From the NCBI RefSeq assembly GCF_009863025.1, contig NZ_WWIR01000716.1:1-54771 (forward strand): a DNA stretch of 54,771 bases, in the 5' to 3' direction. Every line of letters begins with the position of its first letter. Within the stretch, counting starts at the first letter, position 1. The notes under the pieces were generated by a model. That model ran no database searches, was not told the origin of the DNA, and saw only the letters and a list, made by a program, of their open reading frames with translations. Below are positions 1-6,469 of this stretch, one piece after another. The translations under genes and the position numbers were made by a program. Source of the stretch: Streptomyces sp. SID4985 (GTDB taxonomy: Bacteria > Actinomycetota > Actinomycetes > Streptomycetales > Streptomycetaceae).

Positions 1-741
1 GCCCGCGCGCTTCCCGCCCGGCCCGCGCTCGCCGTACCCGTCGCCGGGCTCGCGGGCGCCGTGCTGCCCGGCTGCGAGTGCGCCTCGGTGCCGGTCGCGG
101 GCGCGCTGGTGCGCCGGGGCGTGACCCCGGCCGCCGCCTTCGCGTTCCTGCTGTCCGCGCCCGCGATCAACCCCGTCGTCCTCACCGCGACCGCCGTGGC
201 CTTCCCGAACAACCCCGAGATGGTCGCCGCCCGCTTCGGCGCGAGCCTCCTCGTGGCCTGCGGCATGGGCTGGCTCTGGCAGCGCCTAGGCCGCACCGAC
301 TGGCTGCGCACCCGCGCCCACGGCGCCCACGAGGGCGCGACGAAGGGCGAGACGTTCTGGAACTCCGTACGCCACGACACCGTCCACGCGGGCGGCTTCC
401 TGGTGCTCGGCGCGATGGCCGCCGCCACGCTGAAGGCCGTCGTACCGGCGACCTGGCTCCGACTGGCCGCCGACAACCCGGTGTTGTCGGTCCTCGCCCT
501 CGCCGTCCTCGCCGTCCTGCTCTCCATCTGCTCGGAGGCGGACGCGTTCGTCGCGGCCTCGCTGACCCAGTTCTCGATGACGGCCAAGCTCGTGTTCCTG
601 GTGGTGGGCCCGATGATCGACCTCAAGCTCTTCGCCATGCAGGCGGGCACGTTCGGCCGCGGCTTCGCGCTCCGCTTCGCCCCCGCCACCTTCGCGGCGG
701 CCATCGCGGGCGCGGTCCTGACCGGGGCGGTGCTGCTGTGA
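1..741 (+). CDS. DUF318/UPF0718-family permease, 5' end outside the window
   Basis: The frame is open from base 1, so the N-terminus lies outside the window; 246 residues and the stop are visible. The fragment begins with the family signature LPGCECASVPV, a Cys-Glu-Cys motif in a membrane segment. Hydrophobic segments and the second conserved block SEADAFVAAS follow. The protein at 2148-3200 is a close paralogue and shows what is missing, roughly the first 100 residues. Family members are predicted inner-membrane permeases; the substrate is unknown to me, and metal transport is only an inference from the Cys motif and the His-rich partner of the paralogue. The stop overlaps the GTG start of the next gene, so the two are translationally coupled. 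Confidence 0.9.
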   Translation, partial: ARALPARPALAVPVAGLAGAVLPGCECASVPVAGALVRRGVTPAAAFAFLLSAPAINPVVLTATAVAFPNNPEMVAARFGASLLVACGMGWLWQRLGRTDWLRTRAHGAHEGATKGETFWNSVRHDTVHAGGFLVLGAMAAATLKAVVPATWLRLAADNPVLSVLALAVLAVLLSICSEADAFVAASLTQFSMTAKLVFLVVGPMIDLKLFAMQAGTFGRGFALRFAPATFAAAIAGAVLTGAVLL

Positions 742-1493
742 ACCGGCATGCCCAGGCGGCGGTCCTGTTCCTGCTCGGCGGCGCGCTGCTGCACGCGGGC
801 ACGACGGATCTGTATCTGCGGTACGTCAAGGCGGGGTTGCAGCCGTTGCTGCTGGCGGCGGGCATGGTGCTGATCGTGACGGCGGGGGCGACGGTCTGGT
901 ACGAGTGGCGGCGGGCGAAGTCGGCGGTACGGGAAGGGAGTTCAGCGGAAGAGATCGCACCGGACGGCCACGAGGCCCACACCCACCCCGAACCCGGCGT
1001 CTCCTGGCTCCTCGTCCTCCCCCTCCTCGCCCTCATCCTCGTCGCCCCGCCCGCCCTCGGCTCGTACAGCGCCCTGCGCACCGGCACCGCGCTCCAAAAG
1101 CCGTTCGGCTACGACCCGTTGCCCGCGGGCAACCCCGTCCCGCTGAGCGTGGTGGACTACGCCTCCCGCGCCGCGTACGGCCACGGGCAGACCCTGCACG
1201 GCCGCGCCGTCCGCGTCACCGGCTTCCTCGCGCTGGACGGCTCGGGCAGGCCGTACCTCGTCCGCATGGCCCTCAACTGCTGCGCGGCCGACGCCCAGCC
1301 GGTCAAGGTCGCCCTGACCGGACAGCTCCCGCCGGTGCTGCGCCCGGACGCCTGGCTGGAGGTGGAGGGCACGTACAGCCCGAAGCTGACCCGCGATCCG
1401 GTGAACGGCGGCCCGATCCCGTATCTGCTGGTCACGTCCACGAAGCCGGTGCCGACCCCGCGCGACCCGTACGACGAGACCTGGAACAAGTGA
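738..1493 (+). CDS. TIGR03943/DUF1980-family putative permease partner
   Basis: This is a 251-residue protein starting at a GTG that overlaps the preceding stop (GTGA). It has two hydrophobic segments in the first 60 residues, a charged linker with a short His cluster (GHEAHTHPEP), another membrane segment, and a soluble C-terminal domain. That domain carries the double-cysteine motif NCCAAD that typifies this family. The gene is always seen with a DUF318 permease, as here, so the two probably form one membrane complex. The pair recurs at 2148-4045. The linker is much shorter in His-Met repeats than in the second copy. Function is unproven. Confidence 0.88.
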   Translation: MNRHAQAAVLFLLGGALLHAGTTDLYLRYVKAGLQPLLLAAGMVLIVTAGATVWYEWRRAKSAVREGSSAEEIAPDGHEAHTHPEPGVSWLLVLPLLALILVAPPALGSYSALRTGTALQKPFGYDPLPAGNPVPLSVVDYASRAAYGHGQTLHGRAVRVTGFLALDGSGRPYLVRMALNCCAADAQPVKVALTGQLPPVLRPDAWLEVEGTYSPKLTRDPVNGGPIPYLLVTSTKPVPTPRDPYDETWNK

Positions 1494-1498
1494 GTGTG

Positions 1499-1512
1499 GT
1501 GACGCAGGTCAC
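1499..1512. promoter_or_regulatory. Candidate Crp operator (GTGAC-N4-GTCAC)
   Basis: The perfect inverted repeat GTGACGCAGGTCAC lies just after the stop of the TIGR03943 gene and 78 bp before the AhpD-like start. It fits the motif GTG-N6-GNCAC that I recall for Streptomyces Crp, and a crp gene is in this window. A motif with seven fixed bases should occur several times by chance in 55 kb, so the palindrome is suggestive only. Confidence 0.35.
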
Positions 1513-1589
1513 ATCAGGCCATGTCACACCCCGGCGCCGCCCTCCGTCGTAACCGTGTATCCATCGGAAACGGCACCAGGGAGTGCGAC

Positions 1590-2063
1590 ATGGAAGCACG
1601 GCTCAACGTCTTCGCCAACCCGATCTCCGGCAAGATCATCAAGCACCTCGGCGCGGCCGGGCTCGCGCTCTCCGAGTCCTCGCTGCCCGCCTCGACGCAG
1701 GAACTGGTGAAGATCCGCGCCAGCCAGATCAACGGCTGCGCCTTCTGCCTCGACATGCACACCAAGGACGCCGTGCACGCGGGGGAGACCCACCAGCGGC
1801 TGCATCTGGTCGCCGGGTGGCGCGAGGCCACCGTCTTCACCGACGCCGAGCGCGCCGCCCTGGAGCTGGCCGAGCAGGGCACCCGTATCGCGGACGGGGC
1901 CGGCGGTGTCCCGGACGAGGTGTGGGCGAACGCGGCCAAGCACTACGACGAGGAGCAGCTGCTCGCGCTGGTCACGCTCATCGCCCTCATCAACGCGTAC
2001 AACCGGATGAACGTCGCGCTCCAGTTGCCCGCGGGGGACTACCAGGTGGGCCAGTACGCCTGA
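1590..2063 (+). CDS. AhpD-like / carboxymuconolactone decarboxylase-family protein
   Basis: This 157-residue protein has the family core ASQINGCAFCLDMHTKDA. The CxxC pair followed by a His two residues later is the redox-active site of AhpD-like alkylhydroperoxidases. It is all-helical and cytosolic by composition, and its length matches the family (about 150). The ATG at 1590 is chosen because AGGGA lies 7-8 nt upstream; an in-frame ATG at 1521 would add 23 residues unlike the family. The protein probably reduces organic peroxides or forms a thiol oxidoreductase, perhaps protecting the flanking permease systems, although no partner is visible. Confidence 0.9.
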   Translation: MEARLNVFANPISGKIIKHLGAAGLALSESSLPASTQELVKIRASQINGCAFCLDMHTKDAVHAGETHQRLHLVAGWREATVFTDAERAALELAEQGTRIADGAGGVPDEVWANAAKHYDEEQLLALVTLIALINAYNRMNVALQLPAGDYQVGQYA

Positions 2064-2080
2064 GCGGAACCTGTGAGACG

Positions 2081-2106
2081 GCGTGTGCGCACGGTCGCGC
2101 GCACGC
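2081..2106. terminator. GC-rich inverted repeat after the AhpD-like gene
   Basis: Arms GCGTGTGCGC and GCGCGCACGC pair at 9 of 10 positions around a 6-nt loop, 18 bp after the AhpD-like stop. There is no T-run, as is common in Streptomyces terminators. It could equally be an operator for the permease gene that starts 42 bp downstream. Confidence 0.4.
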
Positions 2107-2147
2107 CGCTCGCATAAGGTCGGCCACACCCGACATCCGGAGTGAAA

Positions 2148-3200
2148 ATGGTAAAAACGGATGAACTGGTGGGTGTGGTCGACGGGACGGCGACGGCTGT
2201 TGCCGACCCGCCGGTGCCCACCGCTGTCCTACGGCCCGGGCCCCGCCGCCGACCCGCCGCCGTGGCCCTCGTCGTGGCGGCCGCCGTCGGCATCGCGGTG
2301 CTGCTGCTCGCCGGCACCGGATGGCTCGACCGGCCCGCCGTCCAGGCGTGGCGCACCGTCTGCCTCGCCATCGCCGTCCAGGCGCTGCCCTTCCTGCTCC
2401 TCGGCACCGTCCTGTCCGGCGCCATCAACGCCTTCGTCCCCGCCGACCTGTTCACCCGGATCCTGCCGAAGCGGGCCGCCCTCGCGGTACCGGTCGCGGG
2501 GGTCGCGGGCGCGGTGCTGCCGGGGTGCGAATGCGCCTCGGTCCCGGTGGCGAACAGCCTGATCAGACGGGGTGTCACCCCGGCCGCCGCCTTCGCCTTC
2601 CTGCTCTCCGCGCCCGCGATCAACCCGGTCGTCCTCACCGCCACCGCCGTCGCCTTCCCGGGCAACCCCGCGATGGTCGCCGCCCGGCTGCTCGCCTCGC
2701 TGGCCACCGCCGCCGTGATGGGCTGGCTGTGGCTCTGCTTCGGCAAGGAGAAGTGGCTGCGGCCCGCCGTACGGCACACCGGACACCGGCACGGACACAG
2801 CCGCTGGACGGAGTTCCGGCACGGCTTCCAGTACGACTTCCTGCACGCGGGTGGCTTCCTCGTCCTCGGCGCGATGGCCGCCGCCACCTTCAACGTCACC
2901 GTCCCGCGCTCGGTCCTCGACACCTTCTCCGGCTCGCCCTGGCTGGCCGTGCCCTTCCTCGCCGGGCTCGCCGTACTGCTCGCGGTGTGCTCGGAGGCGG
3001 ACGCGTTCGTGGCGGCCTCGCTGACGGGCTTCTCACCCACAGCCCGGCTCACTTTCATGGTGGTCGGCCCCATGGTGGACCTGAAACTGATCGCCCTTCA
3101 GGCGGGCACGTTCGGCCGCGCGTTCGCGCTCCGCTTCTCGGCGGCGACGACGGTCGTGGCGGTCGCCGCGAGCGTCCTGGTCGGAGGGGGACTGCTGTGA
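2148..3200 (+). CDS. DUF318/UPF0718-family permease (second copy)
   Basis: This is a full-length 350-residue integral membrane protein. After a soluble N-terminal stretch rich in Pro and Arg, it has about eight hydrophobic segments, the LPGCECASVPV motif near residue 125 and SEADAFVAAS near residue 285. A loop near residue 205 (RHTGHRHGHSR) is His-rich. The ATG at 2148 has GGAG five bases upstream; a GTG two codons earlier overlaps that ribosome-binding site and is less likely. It is nearly collinear with the protein ending at 741, so the permease/partner pair has been duplicated. It overlaps the next gene by 4 bp. Confidence 0.92.
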   Translation: MVKTDELVGVVDGTATAVADPPVPTAVLRPGPRRRPAAVALVVAAAVGIAVLLLAGTGWLDRPAVQAWRTVCLAIAVQALPFLLLGTVLSGAINAFVPADLFTRILPKRAALAVPVAGVAGAVLPGCECASVPVANSLIRRGVTPAAAFAFLLSAPAINPVVLTATAVAFPGNPAMVAARLLASLATAAVMGWLWLCFGKEKWLRPAVRHTGHRHGHSRWTEFRHGFQYDFLHAGGFLVLGAMAAATFNVTVPRSVLDTFSGSPWLAVPFLAGLAVLLAVCSEADAFVAASLTGFSPTARLTFMVVGPMVDLKLIALQAGTFGRAFALRFSAATTVVAVAASVLVGGGLL

Positions 3201-4045
3201 GACGGACCGTACAGAGCACGCTGCTTCTGCTGACCGGCGCGGGACTCCTCCACTCGTCGCTCTTCACGACGCTGTATCTGCGGTACGTGAAGGAGGGGCT
3301 GCGGCCGCTGCTCGTGGCGTCGGGGGTCGTGCTGATCGTGCTGGGGGTGATGAACCTGGTGCTGGAGGTGCGGGGGAGCGGACGACGGCTGCCGGGCGGC
3401 CACGACCACACGGGCCACGGGCACATGGACCCCGGGCACATGGACGACGACCACATGGGTCACGGGCACATGGACGACGACCACATGGGTCACGGGCACA
3501 TGGACCACGGCCACGACCACTCCCGCGCCCCCAAGGTCGCCTGGCTCCTCGCCCTCCCCGCCCTCAGCCTCCTGATCTACGCCCCACCGGCCCTCGGCGC
3601 CTACACGGCGTCCCACGCGAGCACGAAGTCGGCACCGCCGGTCAGACAGACCCGCTTCGACCCGCTCCCCGCCTCCACGGCCCCCGTCCCCATGACCCTG
3701 ACCGGCTTCACCAACCGCGTCCAACAGGACCCGGCGAAGACGCTCAGCGGCCGCGCGGTCCAGCTGACCGGCTTCGTCACGCCGGGCGGCGCGGACGGCG
3801 GCTGGTATCTCACCCGGATCATCTTCACGTGCTGCGCGGCCGACTCCCAGACGGTGAAACTCCGCATGTACGGCCCCGAGGCCCCGCCCGCCAACACCTG
3901 GCTCTCGGTCACCGGTACCTGGCATCCGGCGGGCGCCCTCGGCACCAAGTCCGCTGCCGCCGCCCTCGATGTCCACGAGTCCCACCCCGTCGCCCAGCCG
4001 ATCAACGCCTACACGGACGACCTGCCGCTGACCGTCGGCTCGTGA
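3197..4045 (+). CDS. TIGR03943/DUF1980-family protein with His-Met-Asp repeat linker
   Basis: This 282-residue protein starts at a GTG overlapping the preceding stop. It is the paralogue of the protein at 738-1493: two N-terminal membrane segments, a linker, a third membrane segment, and a soluble domain with TCCAAD. The linker (about residues 70-112) is expanded into repeats of GHM and DDDHM units rich in His, Met and Asp, with a final HGHDHS. Such sequences bind divalent metals in many transporters, so I infer metal sensing or buffering at the membrane for this copy. Substrate and direction of transport remain unknown. Confidence 0.88.
   Translation: MRRTVQSTLLLLTGAGLLHSSLFTTLYLRYVKEGLRPLLVASGVVLIVLGVMNLVLEVRGSGRRLPGGHDHTGHGHMDPGHMDDDHMGHGHMDDDHMGHGHMDHGHDHSRAPKVAWLLALPALSLLIYAPPALGAYTASHASTKSAPPVRQTRFDPLPASTAPVPMTLTGFTNRVQQDPAKTLSGRAVQLTGFVTPGGADGGWYLTRIIFTCCAADSQTVKLRMYGPEAPPANTWLSVTGTWHPAGALGTKSAAAALDVHESHPVAQPINAYTDDLPLTVGS
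3434..3505 (+). repeat. 30-bp in-frame tandem repeat encoding His-Met-Asp units
   Basis: Two perfect 30-bp copies lie at 3434-3463 and 3464-3493, followed by 12 bp of a third. The unit is ten codons, so copy-number change would lengthen or shorten the metal-binding-like linker without a frameshift. Confidence 0.9.
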
Positions 4046-4046
4046 A

Positions 4047-4090
4047 GCCGTAAAGCCGTAAAGCCGTAAAGCCGTAGAGCCGTAGAGCCG
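4047..4090 (+). repeat. 8-bp tandem repeat (GCCGTAAA / GCCGTAGA)
   Basis: Three copies of GCCGTAAA, two of GCCGTAGA and a final GCCG follow directly after the stop of the TIGR03943 gene. The repeat lies between the stop codon and a large hairpin. No function is evident; it looks like a slippage-prone tract. Confidence 0.9.
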
Positions 4091-4098
4091 CAGGAGTC

Positions 4099-4136
4099 GG
4101 GGCCCGCCGGTGACGTGGTCACTCACCGCGGGCCCC
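4099..4136 (+). terminator. Strong nested hairpin terminator
   Basis: Perfect 9-bp arms GGGGCCCGC and GCGGGCCCC enclose a 20-nt loop, which itself contains a GTGAC/GTCAC stem with a 3-nt loop. There is no U-tract. The position between the permease operon and the crcB leader fits transcription termination. Confidence 0.6.
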
Positions 4137-4139
4137 GGG

Positions 4140-4145
4140 TAGGCT
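4140..4145 (+). promoter_or_regulatory. crcB: Probable -10 box (TAGGCT) for the crcB operon
   Basis: TAGGCT is a good HrdB-type -10 hexamer. TGGTCA at 4116-4121 could serve as a weak -35 with an 18-bp spacer. A start near 4152 would place the riboswitch-like element at about +27 of a roughly 140-nt leader. Confidence 0.45.
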
Positions 4146-4174
4146 GGGTGACCGGCCGTGCCCTCGGGGCGCGG

Positions 4175-4265
4175 CGCGGCGGTGGGGCTCGCCGTACCCG
4201 AACCGCGGCATCGAAGCCGCCGACAGTCCCTGCTTGCGATGGAGTGTGCCCGTGTGCGCGGGCCC
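4175..4265 (+). promoter_or_regulatory. Candidate fluoride (crcB-motif) riboswitch
   Basis: The leader of the crcB operon folds like the fluoride aptamer. P1 is GGCG (4178-4181) with CGCC (4190-4193). The P1 loop bases GGGGCT (4184-4189) can pair with AGTCCC (4225-4230) as a pseudoknot with one G-U. GAACCGC leads into the hairpin GCGGC/GCCGC (4205-4220), followed by CCGACAG where the family has CUGAUG. The canonical loop A and its long-range partner U are replaced by G and C, which is compensatory. A downstream hairpin GCCCG/CGGGC (4248-4263) could be the expression platform ahead of the ribosome-binding site. The location directly before two crcB genes is the strongest support. Confidence 0.72.
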
Positions 4266-4290
4266 CGGGCGAGTAGGGAGACGTACCTTC

Positions 4291-4776
4291 ATGACAGCAT
4301 CGCGACCCGCCACCACGGGCGAACCCGTGGACCCCGACGTGGATCTGCGCGTACCCCGCGAACGCGCGCGGTCCTGGCGGGCCCAGGCGCCCGTCGTGGC
4401 CGTCGTCTCGGTGGGCGGAGCCATCGGCGCGACCGCCCGGTACGCGGCCTCACTGCTGTGGCCCACGGCCGCCGACGGGTTCCCGTGGACCACCTTCGTG
4501 ATCAACGTGACCGGCTGCGCGGTCATCGGCGTCTTCCTGGTCCTCGTCAGCGAGGTCTGGACGGCCCACCGCCTGCTGCGCCCGTTCTTCGGCACCGGCG
4601 TCCTCGGCGGCTACACGACCTTCTCGACGTACGCCGTCGAGATCGAGCGCCTCGTGAACGCGGGCGAGGCCCGCACCGCGCTCGTCTACCTGGCCGCGAC
4701 CCTGCTCGCGGCCCTCGGCGCGGTGACCCTCGCGGTCACGGCCACGCGCCGCGTCCTCGCCTGGAGGCAGCCATGA
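4291..4776 (+). CDS. crcB: CrcB/Fluc-family fluoride channel subunit (first copy)
   Basis: This 161-residue protein has a hydrophilic N-terminal extension of about 38 residues and then four membrane helices. Fluc landmarks are present: [10 protein letters not shown] near the start of helix 1, the [15 protein letters not shown] segment with its conserved Asn, and [12 protein letters not shown] with the Phe/Ser-Thr motif of the pore. Fluc channels are dual-topology dimers that export fluoride. Two different crcB genes in one operon usually form a heterodimer with fixed opposite orientations. The ATG at 4291 has AGGGAG ten bases upstream. Its stop overlaps the next start (ATGA). Confidence 0.95.
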   Translation: MTASRPATTGEPVDPDVDLRVPRERARSWRAQAPVVAVVSVGGAIGATARYAASLLWPTAADGFPWTTFVINVTGCAVIGVFLVLVSEVWTAHRLLRPFFGTGVLGGYTTFSTYAVEIERLVNAGEARTALVYLAATLLAALGAVTLAVTATRRVLAWRQP

Positions 4777-5126
4777 CGGCGACCCGGCTGACCGGAGACG
4801 CCCTGCGGGTGACGATCTTCATCGGCGAGCACGACACGTACCACCACAAGCCGCTGTACAGCGAGATCGTGCACCGCGCGCACGCGGCCGGGCTCGCGGG
4901 CGCGAGCGTCTTCCGGGGCATCGAGGGCTTCGGCGCGACCTCCCTGATCCACACCGCCCGGCTGCTGTCCCTCAACGAGGACCTGCCGGTGGCCGTCGTG
5001 ATCGTGGACACGGAGGACCGGGTGCGGGCGTTCCTGCCCCAGCTGGACGAGCTGGTGGGCTCGGGACTGGTGATTCTGGACGACTGCGAGGTCATCCGCT
5101 ACGTGGGCAGGGAGAGGCACGCGTGA
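4773..5126 (+). CDS. DUF190-domain protein in the fluoride operon
   Basis: This is a small cytosolic protein of 117 residues with the DUF190 pattern: [26 protein letters not shown] at the N-terminus, then [13 protein letters not shown], then [15 protein letters not shown]. The fold predicted for the family is PII-like, with ferredoxin-type alternating strands and helices. It lies between two crcB genes with 4-bp overlaps on both sides, which is a recurrent arrangement in actinobacteria. I infer a regulatory or accessory role for the fluoride channel; the ligand is unknown. Confidence 0.9.
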   Translation: MTATRLTGDALRVTIFIGEHDTYHHKPLYSEIVHRAHAAGLAGASVFRGIEGFGATSLIHTARLLSLNEDLPVAVVIVDTEDRVRAFLPQLDELVGSGLVILDDCEVIRYVGRERHA

Positions 5127-5497
5127 ACTGGCTGCTGGTGATCGTCGGAGGCATGGCGGGCGCCCCGCTGCGCTACCTGACCGACCGCTTCGTGCAGAAA
5201 CGTCACGACGCCGTGTTCCCCTGGGGCACCTTCACCGTCAACGTCATCGGCTGCTTCATCCTCGGCCTGCTGACGGGCGCGGTGGTGGCCGGGGCCGCGT
5301 CCAGCAACGTCCAGCTGCTGCTCGGCACGGGCCTGTGCGGCGCCCTGACGACGTACTCCACCTTCTCCTTCGAGACCCTGCGCCTGGCCGAGGACGGGGC
5401 GCGGTTTCTCGCGGCGGCCAACGTGGTCGCGAGCCTGGTGGCCGGGCTGGGGGCCGCGTTCGTGGGGACGGCGGTGGCGGAGGCGATCTGGGTCTGA
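5123..5497 (+). CDS. crcB: CrcB/Fluc-family fluoride channel subunit (second copy)
   Basis: This compact 124-residue, four-helix Fluc protein starts at a GTG that overlaps the DUF190 stop. Diagnostic blocks are [30 protein letters not shown] (conserved Asn) and [17 protein letters not shown] (pore Phe and Thr/Ser). It lacks the N-terminal extension of the first copy. Loop charges differ between the two copies, consistent with complementary membrane topologies, but I have not modelled this. It is the last gene of the operon. Confidence 0.95.
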   Translation: MNWLLVIVGGMAGAPLRYLTDRFVQKRHDAVFPWGTFTVNVIGCFILGLLTGAVVAGAASSNVQLLLGTGLCGALTTYSTFSFETLRLAEDGARFLAAANVVASLVAGLGAAFVGTAVAEAIWV

Positions 5498-5534
5498 GGC
5501 GGTGGGGGCGGGGGCGGCTCCGGGTGCGCCCCCC

Positions 5535-5586
5535 CGTCAGGCCGTCAGGCCGTCGGGTTTCGGGTGTGCCCCGTCAGGCCGTCAGC
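5535..5586. repeat. Short direct repeats of CGTCAGGCCGTCAG
   Basis: The segment 5535-5549 recurs almost exactly at 5572-5586, within C-rich sequence between crcB and the convergent TetR gene. The second copy runs into the TetR stop codon. It probably arose by local duplication. Confidence 0.6.
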
Positions 5587-6310
5587 CCGTGTCCAGGCCG
5601 TCGACCAGCCGGTTCAGGAATCTGCCGAAGGTCGCCTCGGGGGTGACCGGACGGACCGGTGCGGCCAGTGCCTCGGCGAGTTCCGGGTGGTGGCCGTCGG
5701 CGGCCATGGCGGTGAGATAGCGGGCCTCGGCCGCGCTCCAGTCGGGTGAGCCCGTGCTCGCGGACTGGGCCAGCTCATGGCGGACATGCCCGGCCACGAA
5801 GGACGTGAGCTGGGCGAACACCTCCAGCCGTGCCGCGCCGTCGAGCCCGCTCGGCCGCAGCGCGGCGAGGGCGCGTTCGAGGAAGTCCAGGGCGCGCGGT
5901 CCGGGGGTGTGCCGGGTGACGAGGACGGTGGCCAGCCACGGGTGGCGCAGCATGAGCGCGCGCTGCCGGTGGGCCAGCGTCTTCAGGTCGGCCCGCCAGT
6001 CGCCGGTGAGCGGGTCCGTGAGCGGCAGCTCGCCGCAGACGTGGTCGGCCATCAGCGCGAGCAGGGTCTCCTTGTCGGGGGCGTAGGTGTAGAGCGACAT
6101 CACGCCAGCGCCGACCTCGGCGGCGACCCGCCGCATGGTGACCGCGTCCAGCCCCTCCGCGTCCGCGAGGGCGACCGCCGCCGTCGTGATCGCCGCACGG
6201 CTGAACGTGGGCCGCCGTCCCCGGCGCGGCCCGGTGGACGCCGGCGTGGGCCCCAGCCACAGCCGCTCCGGGTCGACGCCCGAGGCGCCCGTTCCCTTGT
6301 CGTGCGGCAC
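5582..6310 (-). CDS. TetR-family transcriptional regulator
   Basis: This 242-residue protein has the TetR helix-turn-helix at about residues 36-82 (FSRAAITTAAVALADAEGLD, then RRVAAEVGAGVMSLYTYAPDKETLL). A larger all-helical ligand-binding domain follows, of the TetR_C type found in tetracycline-repressor-like proteins. The start is a GTG at 6310. It is divergent from a CocE/NonD hydrolase gene with a 159-bp spacer carrying CTTGG repeats, so it probably represses that gene and itself in response to an unknown small molecule. Confidence 0.9.
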   Translation of the reverse strand: MPHDKGTGASGVDPERLWLGPTPASTGPRRGRRPTFSRAAITTAAVALADAEGLDAVTMRRVAAEVGAGVMSLYTYAPDKETLLALMADHVCGELPLTDPLTGDWRADLKTLAHRQRALMLRHPWLATVLVTRHTPGPRALDFLERALAALRPSGLDGAARLEVFAQLTSFVAGHVRHELAQSASTGSPDWSAAEARYLTAMAADGHHPELAEALAAPVRPVTPEATFGRFLNRLVDGLDTG

Positions 6311-6330
6311 GTCTCCCGCGCTCCCTGTCT

Positions 6331-6401
6331 CTTGGTTTCCCTTGGTTTCCCTTGGTTTCCCTTGGTTTTACCCTGCCGACCGGCGTCGGCCCTTGCCAAG
6401 G
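6331..6401. promoter_or_regulatory. CTTGGTTTCC repeat array plus CCTTGCCAAGG palindrome
   Basis: CTTGGTTTCC occurs three times in perfect tandem (6331-6360), with a partial fourth copy. The palindrome CCTTGCCAAGG (6391-6401) uses the same CCTTG/CAAGG half-site and overlaps TTGCCA, a plausible -35 for the hydrolase promoter (-10 TATTCT at 6418-6423, 19-bp spacer). This is a good candidate operator region for the divergent TetR regulator. Confidence 0.5.
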
Positions 6402-6469
6402 TCATCCAAGCATCCCCTATTCTCGTGCACCGTACGGAAATGAGGAGGGGAACGATGAGGAGGGGACCG

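Noticed and set aside
4110..4122. GTGAC/GTCAC inverted repeat considered as a fourth Crp site
   Set aside because: The spacing is one base short of the GTG-N6-GNCAC pattern and it lies inside the terminator loop.
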